A stretch of DNA of 64,000 bases from JBGAKG01 sp044224495 (GTDB lineage: Bacteria > Myxococcota_A > Polyangia > Polyangiales > Polyangiaceae), in contig JBGAKG010000011.1 of NCBI GenBank assembly GCA_044224495.1, positions 124,001 through 188,000 of the forward strand. Reading direction: 5' to 3'. Under the pieces are notes generated by a model that saw nothing but the letters and a program-made list of their open reading frames with translations, was not told the origin of the DNA and searched no databases. Numbering within the stretch: the first letter of the stretch is position 1; every line of letters starts with the position of its first letter. A program made the position numbers and the translations under genes. Positions 23,261-30,830 of the stretch are shown in pieces.

Positions 23261-24565
23261 TCAGTGGATCGCGAGCATCGCCGTCGCGACGCCCGACCAC
23301 ACGAGGACCATCGTCACGATCGCGAACATCGCGATCGCCGTGTACGGCCTCCGGTCGATCAAGCGTGACGCCTCGCGCGCGACGCGCTTGCTGAGGGTGA
23401 ACGGGCACTGGATCCGGACGCGCCCGTCCAGGATGGCCGCCATCTCGTCGAGCATCTGCGTCGCGCTCTGCCAGCGCTCGGCCGGGTCGCGCTTCAGCCC
23501 GCGCACGCTGAAGTGATAGAGCTCGGGTGGCGTGTGGCCCTGCACCGGGTGGATGTTGCTGAAGTGCGAGAGCTGGAAGTCGCCCCCGATGATGGCCTTC
23601 AGCATCTCGTCCATCGTCTTCTTGTCGTCGAGGTAGTGCCGCAGCGTCACGAACTCGTTGAAGAGCACGCACGCGCTGTAGAGGTCGCTCCGCTCGTCGA
23701 TCTTGTCGACCGCGCCGCGCGCCTGCTCCGGCGCCATGTAGGCCGGCGTTCCGACGAGCGCGCCGTGACGCGTGGTGAAGAGGCGCGCCCGCTCGCTCGA
23801 CGGAGCCGCGGCGTTCGCCCCGGACGCATCCGCCGCCTGCGGGAGCTGCGGTGCCGACGCGGTGCCCGGCTTGACCGACTTTGCCACGCCCCAGTCCATC
23901 AGGACGACCTCGCCGAAGCGGCCGACCATCACGTTCGCGGGCTTGATGTCGCGGTGGACGAAGCCGCGCGCGTGCGCGAACTGGAGCGCGCGGAGGAGCC
24001 CCATGAAGATCTCGATCCGCGCCGTGTACGTGTACTTTGCATGGTACGCGGGGTCGCCCGCGACGAGCTTCTCGATGATCTCCTCGAGGGTCTCGCCCTC
24101 GATGTGCTTCATCACGAAGAAGTACCGACCCTGATCGTCCACCCCGACGTCGTGGATCGGGACGATGTTCGGGTGCTCGAGCGAGCCGACGGTGTGGATC
24201 TCCTCGACGAACCGCGCCACGAGCGAGCCGTCTTGCGGTGCGCTCAGGTACTTCACCGCGACCGAGCGCCCGATGTCCTGATCCTCGGCGAGCGCGACCT
24301 CTCCCATGCCACCCGCGCCGAGCACCCGCTTCACCTCGTAGCGGACGCGCCCGTCGTGAACGAGCTGCTCGCCCGCGAGACGCGGGAGGACGGCCGTCTT
24401 GATCGTACCGCCCGCCGTTCGCATCGGGCTCTGCCCGCCGTAGGTGACGGACGGCCCCAACGCGCCGCCCGTCGTGTCCGCTACGGTCTGGTCGGTGGCC
24501 ACGGCCGGAGTCCCGCCCTCGGCCGCGACCGTGGCGGCGAACGCATGATGGTCGCTCTGAGCCAT
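23261..24565 (-). CDS. Ser/Thr protein kinase, membrane-anchored
   Basis: The protein has 434 residues from ATG 24565. A disordered N-terminus is followed by the kinase domain: glycine loop GAGGMGEV (~83-90), K105, catalytic loop HRDIKPANV (204-212), a DWG instead of DFG (224-226), and GTPAYMAPE. Asp of DWG is retained, so activity is plausible. One C-terminal membrane helix (~410-432) leaves almost nothing outside, so the kinase is anchored on the inner face without a sensor domain. It follows the aminotransferase gene by 34 bp on the same strand. Confidence 0.92.
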   Translation of the reverse strand: MAQSDHHAFAATVAAEGGTPAVATDQTVADTTGGALGPSVTYGGQSPMRTAGGTIKTAVLPRLAGEQLVHDGRVRYEVKRVLGAGGMGEVALAEDQDIGRSVAVKYLSAPQDGSLVARFVEEIHTVGSLEHPNIVPIHDVGVDDQGRYFFVMKHIEGETLEEIIEKLVAGDPAYHAKYTYTARIEIFMGLLRALQFAHARGFVHRDIKPANVMVGRFGEVVLMDWGVAKSVKPGTASAPQLPQAADASGANAAAPSSERARLFTTRHGALVGTPAYMAPEQARGAVDKIDERSDLYSACVLFNEFVTLRHYLDDKKTMDEMLKAIIGGDFQLSHFSNIHPVQGHTPPELYHFSVRGLKRDPAERWQSATQMLDEMAAILDGRVRIQCPFTLSKRVAREASRLIDRRPYTAIAMFAIVTMVLVWSGVATAMLAIH

Positions 24566-24599
24566 GGTCAGCCCAGCGTAAGCACTTCCGTCCGCGCCG

Positions 24600-25721
24600 T
24601 CACCGACGAAGCGCGTGAAGGAATGTGTCCATGTCCTGCTCGTCGTTCCAGAAACCGATGGCCGCTCGCACGCACTCGGGCGCTGCGCTCGAGCCAGGAA
24701 TGGAGCGCACGAGCACGCGCGCCGACTCCAGCCGATCCGCCACTGCGCCCGCACCTTCCCCTTCGACGCGGAACGACACGAGGAGCGAAGGCGTCCGGGT
24801 AGGGAGCACACTTACCCCGGACACCTCGCCGAGCCTTCGGCGCAGCTCGTTCGCGCGCGCCAGGGCAGCGTCGAGCGCACCTCGCCCCACCTGCTCCGCA
24901 TGCCACCGAAGCGCCGCAATCACGCCGTCGAGCGACGTCATCGAGAGCGTGGTGGCATCCAGCCGCCGTGCCCCGGGCCAGTCCTTGGTGCCGTCGGGCC
25001 CGCGCGCCTTCGAGAGGTACCAGGGCCACGGTGTACCAAGTTGGGACAAGACGGCGCCCCGAATCCAGAGCGCACCGGTCCCCGACGGCCCGCACAGCCA
25101 CTTCTGCCCGCTCACGGTGTAGAAGTCCGCGCCGAGCTGCGAAGGACGGACCGGGATCGCCCCGACGGACTGCGCGCCGTCCACGAGGACGAGCGCGCCG
25201 CGGCTCCGTGCCTCCGCCGCGATCGAGGAAACGTCGAGCGTCTCGCCGTGCGTCCAGAGCACGTGGGAGAACGCGACGAGCTTCGTGCGGGGACCGATCG
25301 CATCGGCGAGCCGCTCGGGCGCGACCGCGCGCACCTCGACGCCGCGCACGCGCGCGAGCTCGTCGAGCGGCGCGGTGAGCCCGGGGTGCTCGTGGGTCGT
25401 CGTCACGACCTCGTCGCCGCGGCCGAGCGGGAGCCCCCATACGACGGCGTTCACGCCATCGGTCGTGCAGTGCATGAGCGCGACGTCGGTAGGGTCTTCG
25501 CCGAGCGCGCCCGCGAACGCGTCCCGCGCCCGATCGAACTGCGCGATCATGCGCGTGAAGCCGGCGCCGCCGATGCGCCCTTGCTCCAACGAGGCGTCCA
25601 CGTGGGCCCGCATCGCCTCGGCGGCGACGCGCGGGAGAGGCCCGAACGAACCTGCGTTGAGGTAGACGGCGGCCGTGACCGAGGGGAGATCGCGCCGAGC
25701 GATCGAGCTGTCGAACGTCAT
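24600..25721 (-). CDS. Class V aminotransferase (cysteine-desulfurase-like)
   Basis: This 373-residue PLP enzyme has the phosphate-binding region HCTTDGVNAVVWGLPL, HEHPG, the Asp-containing LVDGAQSVGAIPV that contacts the pyridine ring, and the Schiff-base lysine in YTVSGQKWLCGPSGTG. The fold is shared by cysteine desulfurases, isopenicillin-N epimerases and kynureninase-like enzymes. No Cys-bearing loop typical of active SufS/IscS is obvious near the end, so the substrate is open. It diverges from the glycerophosphodiesterase gene 29 bp away. Confidence 0.88.
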   Translation of the reverse strand: MTFDSSIARRDLPSVTAAVYLNAGSFGPLPRVAAEAMRAHVDASLEQGRIGGAGFTRMIAQFDRARDAFAGALGEDPTDVALMHCTTDGVNAVVWGLPLGRGDEVVTTTHEHPGLTAPLDELARVRGVEVRAVAPERLADAIGPRTKLVAFSHVLWTHGETLDVSSIAAEARSRGALVLVDGAQSVGAIPVRPSQLGADFYTVSGQKWLCGPSGTGALWIRGAVLSQLGTPWPWYLSKARGPDGTKDWPGARRLDATTLSMTSLDGVIAALRWHAEQVGRGALDAALARANELRRRLGEVSGVSVLPTRTPSLLVSFRVEGEGAGAVADRLESARVLVRSIPGSSAAPECVRAAIGFWNDEQDMDTFLHALRR

Positions 25722-25750
25722 CCGCGCGATGCTACTGCTAGATTCCTCTC

Positions 25751-26731
25751 ATGCGCGGCCGTCGGTTCGTTCCGTTCGTCATGGCCACCGCCGTCGCCGC
25801 CTGCGGCAACGGCTCGACCACGCCGCCGAGCAACTCCCAGAGCGACGCCGGCGCGGACGCGGCGGCTCCGATCGTCGACCCCAAGCGCTTCGATTGCACC
25901 TCGCTCGCCGGCGGACTCCCGCCGCGCAAGGCAGCGCCGACCCCCGAGTGCCTGCGCGACCCCACGTGCCCGACCCGGCTCGTCAGCGGGCACCGCGGCG
26001 CGGGCGGGCAGCTCGGGCGCATCGCCCCGGAGGACACGCTCGCCGCGTACCGCGCCGCCGTCGTCATCGGGCTCGATCTGGTCGAAACCGATCCGCGCCC
26101 CACGTCGGACGGCGTGCTCGTCAACGTGCACGATCCCACGCTCGACCGCACGACGACCGGCACCGGTGACGTGAGCGCCACCACGTTCGATGCGATCCGG
26201 AAGCTCGGGATCAGGAGCGACCTCCCCGGTGACTGGTCGTGCGAGAGGGTCCCGACGTTGCGCGAGGTCCTGGAGACCTCCGTCGGGCGCGCGCTCGTGC
26301 TCGTCGACGCGAACAAGACGGACCGCGTCGATCTGCTCGTGCAGGCGATCGAGGACGCGAAGGCGCTCGAGTGGGCGGTCTTCGACACCTCCACCGTCGC
26401 CAAGATCGACGCTGCACTGGCGCTCGAGCCGAAGCTCATGATCATGCCGCGGGTGGCGAGCGCGGACGAAGCCACTGCCGTCCTCGCGCATTTCGCGTCG
26501 CATCCACCGGTCTTCGTGGAGATCGACGAAGCCGTGTTCCCGGCCGCGGTCGCGGAGATCCACGCGGCGAAGACGCGAACCTTCACCGACGCGTTCGGCG
26601 TCGATCTGTCGGTGAAGTTCGGCGGGGATCGAGCGGGGTATCTGGACGTCTACGGGAAGGGAGCGGACGTCCTGCAAACCGATCTGCCGGACGAAGTCCT
26701 GCGAGCGCTGGGGAGACCGGTCCCGCCGTGA
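25751..26731 (+). CDS. Glycerophosphodiester phosphodiesterase lipoprotein
   Basis: The 326-residue protein has a signal peptide ending VAAC (Cys18), then a short linker. The GDPD domain has H81-R82 in SGHRGAGG, APEDTLAAY, the acidic pair in VETDPRPTSDG and H127 in NVHDPTLDRTT. These are the metal and general acid/base residues of the family, which hydrolyses glycerophosphodiesters to glycerol-3-phosphate and an alcohol. As a lipoprotein it should scavenge phospholipid head groups at the envelope. Confidence 0.9.
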   Translation: MRGRRFVPFVMATAVAACGNGSTTPPSNSQSDAGADAAAPIVDPKRFDCTSLAGGLPPRKAAPTPECLRDPTCPTRLVSGHRGAGGQLGRIAPEDTLAAYRAAVVIGLDLVETDPRPTSDGVLVNVHDPTLDRTTTGTGDVSATTFDAIRKLGIRSDLPGDWSCERVPTLREVLETSVGRALVLVDANKTDRVDLLVQAIEDAKALEWAVFDTSTVAKIDAALALEPKLMIMPRVASADEATAVLAHFASHPPVFVEIDEAVFPAAVAEIHAAKTRTFTDAFGVDLSVKFGGDRAGYLDVYGKGADVLQTDLPDEVLRALGRPVPP

Positions 26732-26750
26732 GCGCCTGGGGCTGCCTCCG

Positions 26751-27398
26751 CTACCGCGCCAGCTCCGCGATCACTCCCGCCGCTTCCGCCGCCCTCGCCG
26801 CGAGCTCTCGCAGCCCCTCCACCGGCATCTCCCGGTCCGGCACGACGAGCCTCCCCGCACCCGAGCGCGACGCGCACGCGACCGTGAGCGCCCCCGCCCG
26901 CTGCCACACGAAGCAGAGCGGCCCCCGCCCCGCCGCATCGAAACGCGCTCCGAGCGTGCCCTCCCAGCGCCCCAGCACCGTGCAGCGCACGCCGGGCGCT
27001 CCACGCGCGAGGGCCGCATCGAGGATCGCGACCGCCGCATCCAACACGGTCGGCCGCTCGGACCGCGCGAGCACGCGCGCCGAGCTCGCGACGAGCTCAC
27101 CGAGCTCGGGAGCGAGCAGCGGCCCCTTCGGGCTCTCGAAGCGATCGTCCGCTCCCTGCTCCGCCGCGACGAGCACGCTCGCCGTGCGCATCACGCCGTG
27201 ATCCGAGACGAACCAGAGCGGCCGCGCGCCCAGCGCATCGTTCACGAACCCGAACGTCTCCCACGGCGCATCGAGCGCCGACGGCGGAAACGAGCGGAGC
27301 GTGAAGAACCCGCCGTGAAGGCGCCCCGCCTCCTTGGCGATCGCCCCCGCGAGCCCGCGTGCAGCCCCTCCGCGCGACGACTCGGGCCGCGACGTCAT
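26751..27398 (-). CDS. Hypothetical protein
   Basis: The 215-residue protein starts at ATG 27398, two bases after the stop of the GGDEF-EAL gene, so it is in an operon with a cyclic-di-GMP enzyme. The sequence has alternating strands and helices (GGFFTLRSFPPSALDAPWET, ARPLWFVSDHGVMRTASVLV) without a recognised domain, signal peptide or metal site. Context suggests a partner or effector in second-messenger signalling. Confidence 0.7.
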   Translation of the reverse strand: MTSRPESSRGGAARGLAGAIAKEAGRLHGGFFTLRSFPPSALDAPWETFGFVNDALGARPLWFVSDHGVMRTASVLVAAEQGADDRFESPKGPLLAPELGELVASSARVLARSERPTVLDAAVAILDAALARGAPGVRCTVLGRWEGTLGARFDAAGRGPLCFVWQRAGALTVACASRSGAGRLVVPDREMPVEGLRELAARAAEAAGVIAELAR

Positions 27399-27400
27399 GC

Positions 27401-29032
27401 TCAGTCCCGCGGCACCGACCGGCGCAGGTGGCGCTCGATCTCGTCGGCGGGGACCGGCCTCCCGTAGAGGTACCCTTGCACGCGCTCGCACCCGAGCGCG
27501 GCGAGAAGATCGCGCGCCTCCGCGACCTCGACGCCCTCGGCGACGACGTGGAGCGCCAGCGCCTGCGCGAGCTGCAGCATCGCCTTGATGACCGGCCCGC
27601 CCCGCGCGCCGTCCCCGATCCGCGACACGAAGGAGCGATCGATCTTGAGACCGTCGATCGGGAGCTCGTGGAGCGCCGCGAGCGATGCGTAACCGGTCCC
27701 GAAGTCGTCGAGCCACAGCGAGACACCGCACGCGCGCAGCTCGGCGAGGTGCCGATCGGTGCGGCTCGTCCGCTCGAGGAAGATGCTCTCGGTGATCTCG
27801 AGGTGGACGCGCCGCGCCGTATCGCCCGACTCGGCGAGGAGGCGGCACAGCCGCGCCACGTGCTCGTCGTCGCGGAGCTGGGCGGGCGAGAGGTTGACGC
27901 TGATCTCGAGGTCCGGCCAACGCTCCGCGTTCGCGAGCGCCTGGCGCAGCACCACCTCCCCGAGCGGCGCGATCAAGTGATGCGCTTCGGCGGCGGGGAT
28001 GAACTCCGCCGGGGACAGCTCGCCGAGCACCTCGTCCGAGAGCCGCGCGAGCGCCTCGACGCCGACCGCCATGTCCGTCTTGAGGTCCCAGATCGGCTGG
28101 AAGTGCACCTGAACGGCGTGCGTCGCGAGCGCCTTGCGGAGCGCCCGCACGACCGCGATCCGCCTCGAGATCGTGCCGCGCATCGCGTTGTCGAACGCGA
28201 CGATGCGGTTGCGGCCTGCGTCCTTCGCGCGGTGCATGGCGAGGAGCGCGTCGCGGAGGACGTCCTCGGCCGCGTCGCCGGGGACCGGCGAGCGCACGCC
28301 GACGCTCGCCGTGATCTCCGCCATGACCTCTTCGGCGACGAGGCGCCGCGCGCGCTCCGCCACCTCCTCCGCGACCGCTGGCTCGGCGAGGAGCGCGAAC
28401 TCGTCGCCGCCGATTCGCGTCAGGCAATGCGCGCCGGTGAACGCCTTCGTGAGCTCCTTCGCGATCGTGACGAGCACGACGTCGCCCGCACCCGGGCCGA
28501 GCCCTTCGTTGACATGCGCGAACCGATCGAGCCCGAGCACGATGACGGCACGCGGAGCTCCGCGCGCGATGTCCTGCGCGACGGTCTCGATGAGGAGCTC
28601 GCGCGTGCCGAGCCCGGTGAGCCGATCTTGGCGCTGCGCCAGGCGCAGCTCGTCTTCGACCTTGCGCCGCTCCGTCACGTCGACGAGGTGCGCGAGGAGC
28701 ATCGGCGCGCCCTCGGCCGACTCGACGCGGCGCAGGTTGACGAGCCCGTAGACGATCGCGCCGTCGGCGCGGACGTAGCGCCGCTCGTCGGAGAACGTGC
28801 CGTTCGCGCGCTCGAGCATCGCGCGCCGCGAGGCGAGGTTCATCTCGATGTCGGCCGTGACCCAGAAGTCCGCGACGTCGTGCCCGACGACCGCGTCGCG
28901 CGGGCGCCCGAGGAACTGACAGAACGACTCGTTCGCTTCGAGGATGGTCCCCTGCTCCGCCACGAGGACGACGCCGACGGGGTTCTCGTCGACCAAAAGC
29001 CGTCGTTCGTCCTCCGGCGCGAGGTGGCCCAT
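27401..29032 (-). CDS. PAS-GGDEF-EAL cyclic-di-GMP signalling protein
   Basis: The 543-residue protein has a PAS domain (~10-125, ESFCQFLGRPRDAVVG), a GGDEF domain with intact GGDEF at 208-212, and an EAL domain with EAL at 326-328, LWLDDFGTGYASL and GLKIDRSFV. Both diguanylate cyclase and phosphodiesterase residues are present; no RxxD inhibitory site precedes GGDEF. It is cytosolic with no membrane segment. It is transcribed with the small hypothetical gene after it and diverges from the radical SAM operon 122 bp away. Confidence 0.93.
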   Translation of the reverse strand: MGHLAPEDERRLLVDENPVGVVLVAEQGTILEANESFCQFLGRPRDAVVGHDVADFWVTADIEMNLASRRAMLERANGTFSDERRYVRADGAIVYGLVNLRRVESAEGAPMLLAHLVDVTERRKVEDELRLAQRQDRLTGLGTRELLIETVAQDIARGAPRAVIVLGLDRFAHVNEGLGPGAGDVVLVTIAKELTKAFTGAHCLTRIGGDEFALLAEPAVAEEVAERARRLVAEEVMAEITASVGVRSPVPGDAAEDVLRDALLAMHRAKDAGRNRIVAFDNAMRGTISRRIAVVRALRKALATHAVQVHFQPIWDLKTDMAVGVEALARLSDEVLGELSPAEFIPAAEAHHLIAPLGEVVLRQALANAERWPDLEISVNLSPAQLRDDEHVARLCRLLAESGDTARRVHLEITESIFLERTSRTDRHLAELRACGVSLWLDDFGTGYASLAALHELPIDGLKIDRSFVSRIGDGARGGPVIKAMLQLAQALALHVVAEGVEVAEARDLLAALGCERVQGYLYGRPVPADEIERHLRRSVPRD

Positions 29033-29154
29033 CCGAAGCTGCAGAATAAGGCGACGACTCGGCCCTGCGATAGATCAAAGCGGCGTGGTATTTTCGGACA
29101 CGCTTCGTCGCGCCGCCGGACCGGAGGCCCAAATCGCTGTAACCTTTTGTCCGG

Positions 29155-30282
29155 ATGGGATCCCGGCCGAAGATCTACTCGATCGCCATCGAGCTCACGG
29201 CGCACTGCAACCAGAAGTGCGACTACTGCTACAACGCGTGGCGGGACGACGGCGGCAGCACCGTGGGCGCCCCCACGGCGGACGTGCTCGTCGCCCGGGT
29301 CGAAAAGCTCCTCGACGCCATCGACGTCGACCACGTCACGCTGACCGGCGGCGAGCCCTTCGCCCAGCCGGCGACCTTCGACCTGCTCGAGGTGCTCCGA
29401 AAGCGCGGCGTCGGCGTCCAGATCATCTCCAACGGCGGTCTGATCACCGAGAAGATCGCCGCCCGGCTCGCGCCCCATCGGGTCCGCTACGTGCAGGTCA
29501 CGCTCGACGGACCGACGGCCGAGCTCCACGAGGAGCACGTCGGCGAAGGCCGCGGCCACTTCGAGAAGACGCTGGCGGGGATCGCCGCGCTGAAGCGGCA
29601 CGGCGTCCCCGTCGTCGGGTGCGTCGTCGTGACGCGCAAGAACGCCGCGCGCGTCGGCGAGACGATCGCCCTCTGGAGGTCGCTCGGCGTCACCACTCTC
29701 TCGTTCAGCCGCTTCAGCCCGGCCGGCTACGCGAGCGAGCACGCCGCGGCGCTGCTCCCGTCCGTCGCCGAGGCCACGCTGGCGCTCGAGCAGGCGCTCC
29801 CGTTCGCGAAGGACGGGATGCGGATCCACTGCACGATGCCGATGCCGCCGTGCGCGGTCGAGGTCGAGCGCTTCGCGCCGATCATGTTCGGGACCTGCCC
29901 GATCGGGACCGAGATGCAGGAGATTGCCCTCGGCCCCGGCGGCGAGCTCCGCAACTGCACGCTCCACCGTACCAAGTTGGGACAAGTCTCCGACGTCCTG
30001 GATCCTTCGGTCGACGTGGCCGCGCTCCTCGGCTCGCCGGAGCGGGTGGAGTACGCCAAGCGCCACCCCGAGTTCTGCGACGGGTGCCGGCACGCGAGCA
30101 CCTGCGGCGGCGGCTGCGGCGCCGCCGCGGAGTGGCTCCTCGGTGATGCGCGCGCCACGCCCGACCCGTTCGTGTGGCAGCACGTCGACGATCGGCTCGC
30201 GGAGCGCCTCCGCGTCGCGCGGGCCGAGCTCGAGAAGGGCGACAAGCGGCGCCTCCGAATCGTCGCGGGGGACACCCCATGA
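29155..30282 (+). CDS. Radical SAM/SPASM peptide-modifying enzyme
   Basis: The 375-residue protein's radical SAM cluster is C18-x3-C22-x2-C25 (AHCNQKCDYCYNAW), followed by TLTGGEPF and the usual SAM-binding strands. The C-terminal region has the auxiliary-cluster Cys set (RNCTLH, then EFCDGCRHASTCGGGCGAA), as in SPASM enzymes that modify ribosomal peptides. Its stop overlaps the start of a small peptide gene (ATGA), and a second related peptide and another radical SAM enzyme follow. It is therefore the likely maturase of those peptides, probably forming a thioether or C-C crosslink. Confidence 0.88.
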   Translation: MGSRPKIYSIAIELTAHCNQKCDYCYNAWRDDGGSTVGAPTADVLVARVEKLLDAIDVDHVTLTGGEPFAQPATFDLLEVLRKRGVGVQIISNGGLITEKIAARLAPHRVRYVQVTLDGPTAELHEEHVGEGRGHFEKTLAGIAALKRHGVPVVGCVVVTRKNAARVGETIALWRSLGVTTLSFSRFSPAGYASEHAAALLPSVAEATLALEQALPFAKDGMRIHCTMPMPPCAVEVERFAPIMFGTCPIGTEMQEIALGPGGELRNCTLHRTKLGQVSDVLDPSVDVAALLGSPERVEYAKRHPEFCDGCRHASTCGGGCGAAAEWLLGDARATPDPFVWQHVDDRLAERLRVARAELEKGDKRRLRIVAGDTP

Positions 30283-30542
30283 AGGTCGACGACCTCAAAC
30301 AGCGGATCCTCTCGCGCCGCGCCCGCTTCATCGCGGCAGCCCTCGCCGCCACCAGCGCGACCGCGTGCGGGTCCAAGCCGCAAGTCTGCCTGGAGCCGGT
30401 CGACCCGGGCGACGGCTCGGCGGACGCCCCGAGCGACGCCCCGGCCGACGCGCCGCTCGATTCGAGTGACGATGCGGGGCCGCAGCCCTGCTTGAAGGTT
30501 GCGCCGGACGCCGGCCCCGACGATGGTGGAGGAGACGGATGA
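30279..30542 (+). CDS. Small Cys/Asp-Gly peptide 1 (putative precursor, lipoprotein-like leader)
   Basis: The 87-residue protein has ATG 30279 overlapping the radical SAM stop. The leader DLKQRILSRRARFIAAALAA ends at a lipobox-like TATAC (Cys30). The mature region has PQVCL and GPQPCL (Cys37, Cys71) in an Asp/Pro/Gly/Ala-rich context. The leader is nearly identical in pattern to that of the next gene. It is either a small lipoprotein or the precursor of a modified peptide; the flanking maturases favour the latter. Confidence 0.8.
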   Translation: MKVDDLKQRILSRRARFIAAALAATSATACGSKPQVCLEPVDPGDGSADAPSDAPADAPLDSSDDAGPQPCLKVAPDAGPDDGGGDG

Positions 30543-30829
30543 GTGACGACGAGCTCAAGAAGCGGATCCTCTCGCGGCGCGCGAAGTTCGTCGCAGCGGC
30601 GATCGCCGCGAGCGGCCTCGCGGCGTGCGGGGGCGAGGTGAGCGGACCGGCGGACGCATCGACCGACGGACCGAAGGACACGGCCGTGGACGTGCCGCAG
30701 CCGTGCCTGAGCGCGCCGTTCGATGGCGGGGTCGATACCGGGCCGCAGCCCTGCCTCGACGTCGCGGTCGACGCTGGCGTCGACACGGGGCCGCAGCCCT
30801 GCCTCGTGCCGCCCCAAGACGGGGGCTGA
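30539..30829 (+). CDS. Small repeat peptide 2 (putative multi-core precursor)
   Basis: The 96-residue protein's ATG 30539 overlaps the previous stop and has GGAGGAG upstream. Leader ELKKRILSRRAKFVAAAIAA ends at GLAAC (Cys30). From residue 53 the sequence is periodic: PQPCL at 53, 69 and 85 with Cys56, Cys72 and Cys88 exactly 16 residues apart. Each is followed by one or two D-x-G units (FDGG, VDTG, VDAG, VDTG, QDGG). Such regular repeats are typical of precursors with several modification cores. Confidence 0.82.
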   Translation: MSDDELKKRILSRRAKFVAAAIAASGLAACGGEVSGPADASTDGPKDTAVDVPQPCLSAPFDGGVDTGPQPCLDVAVDAGVDTGPQPCLVPPQDGG

Positions 30830-30830
30830 G

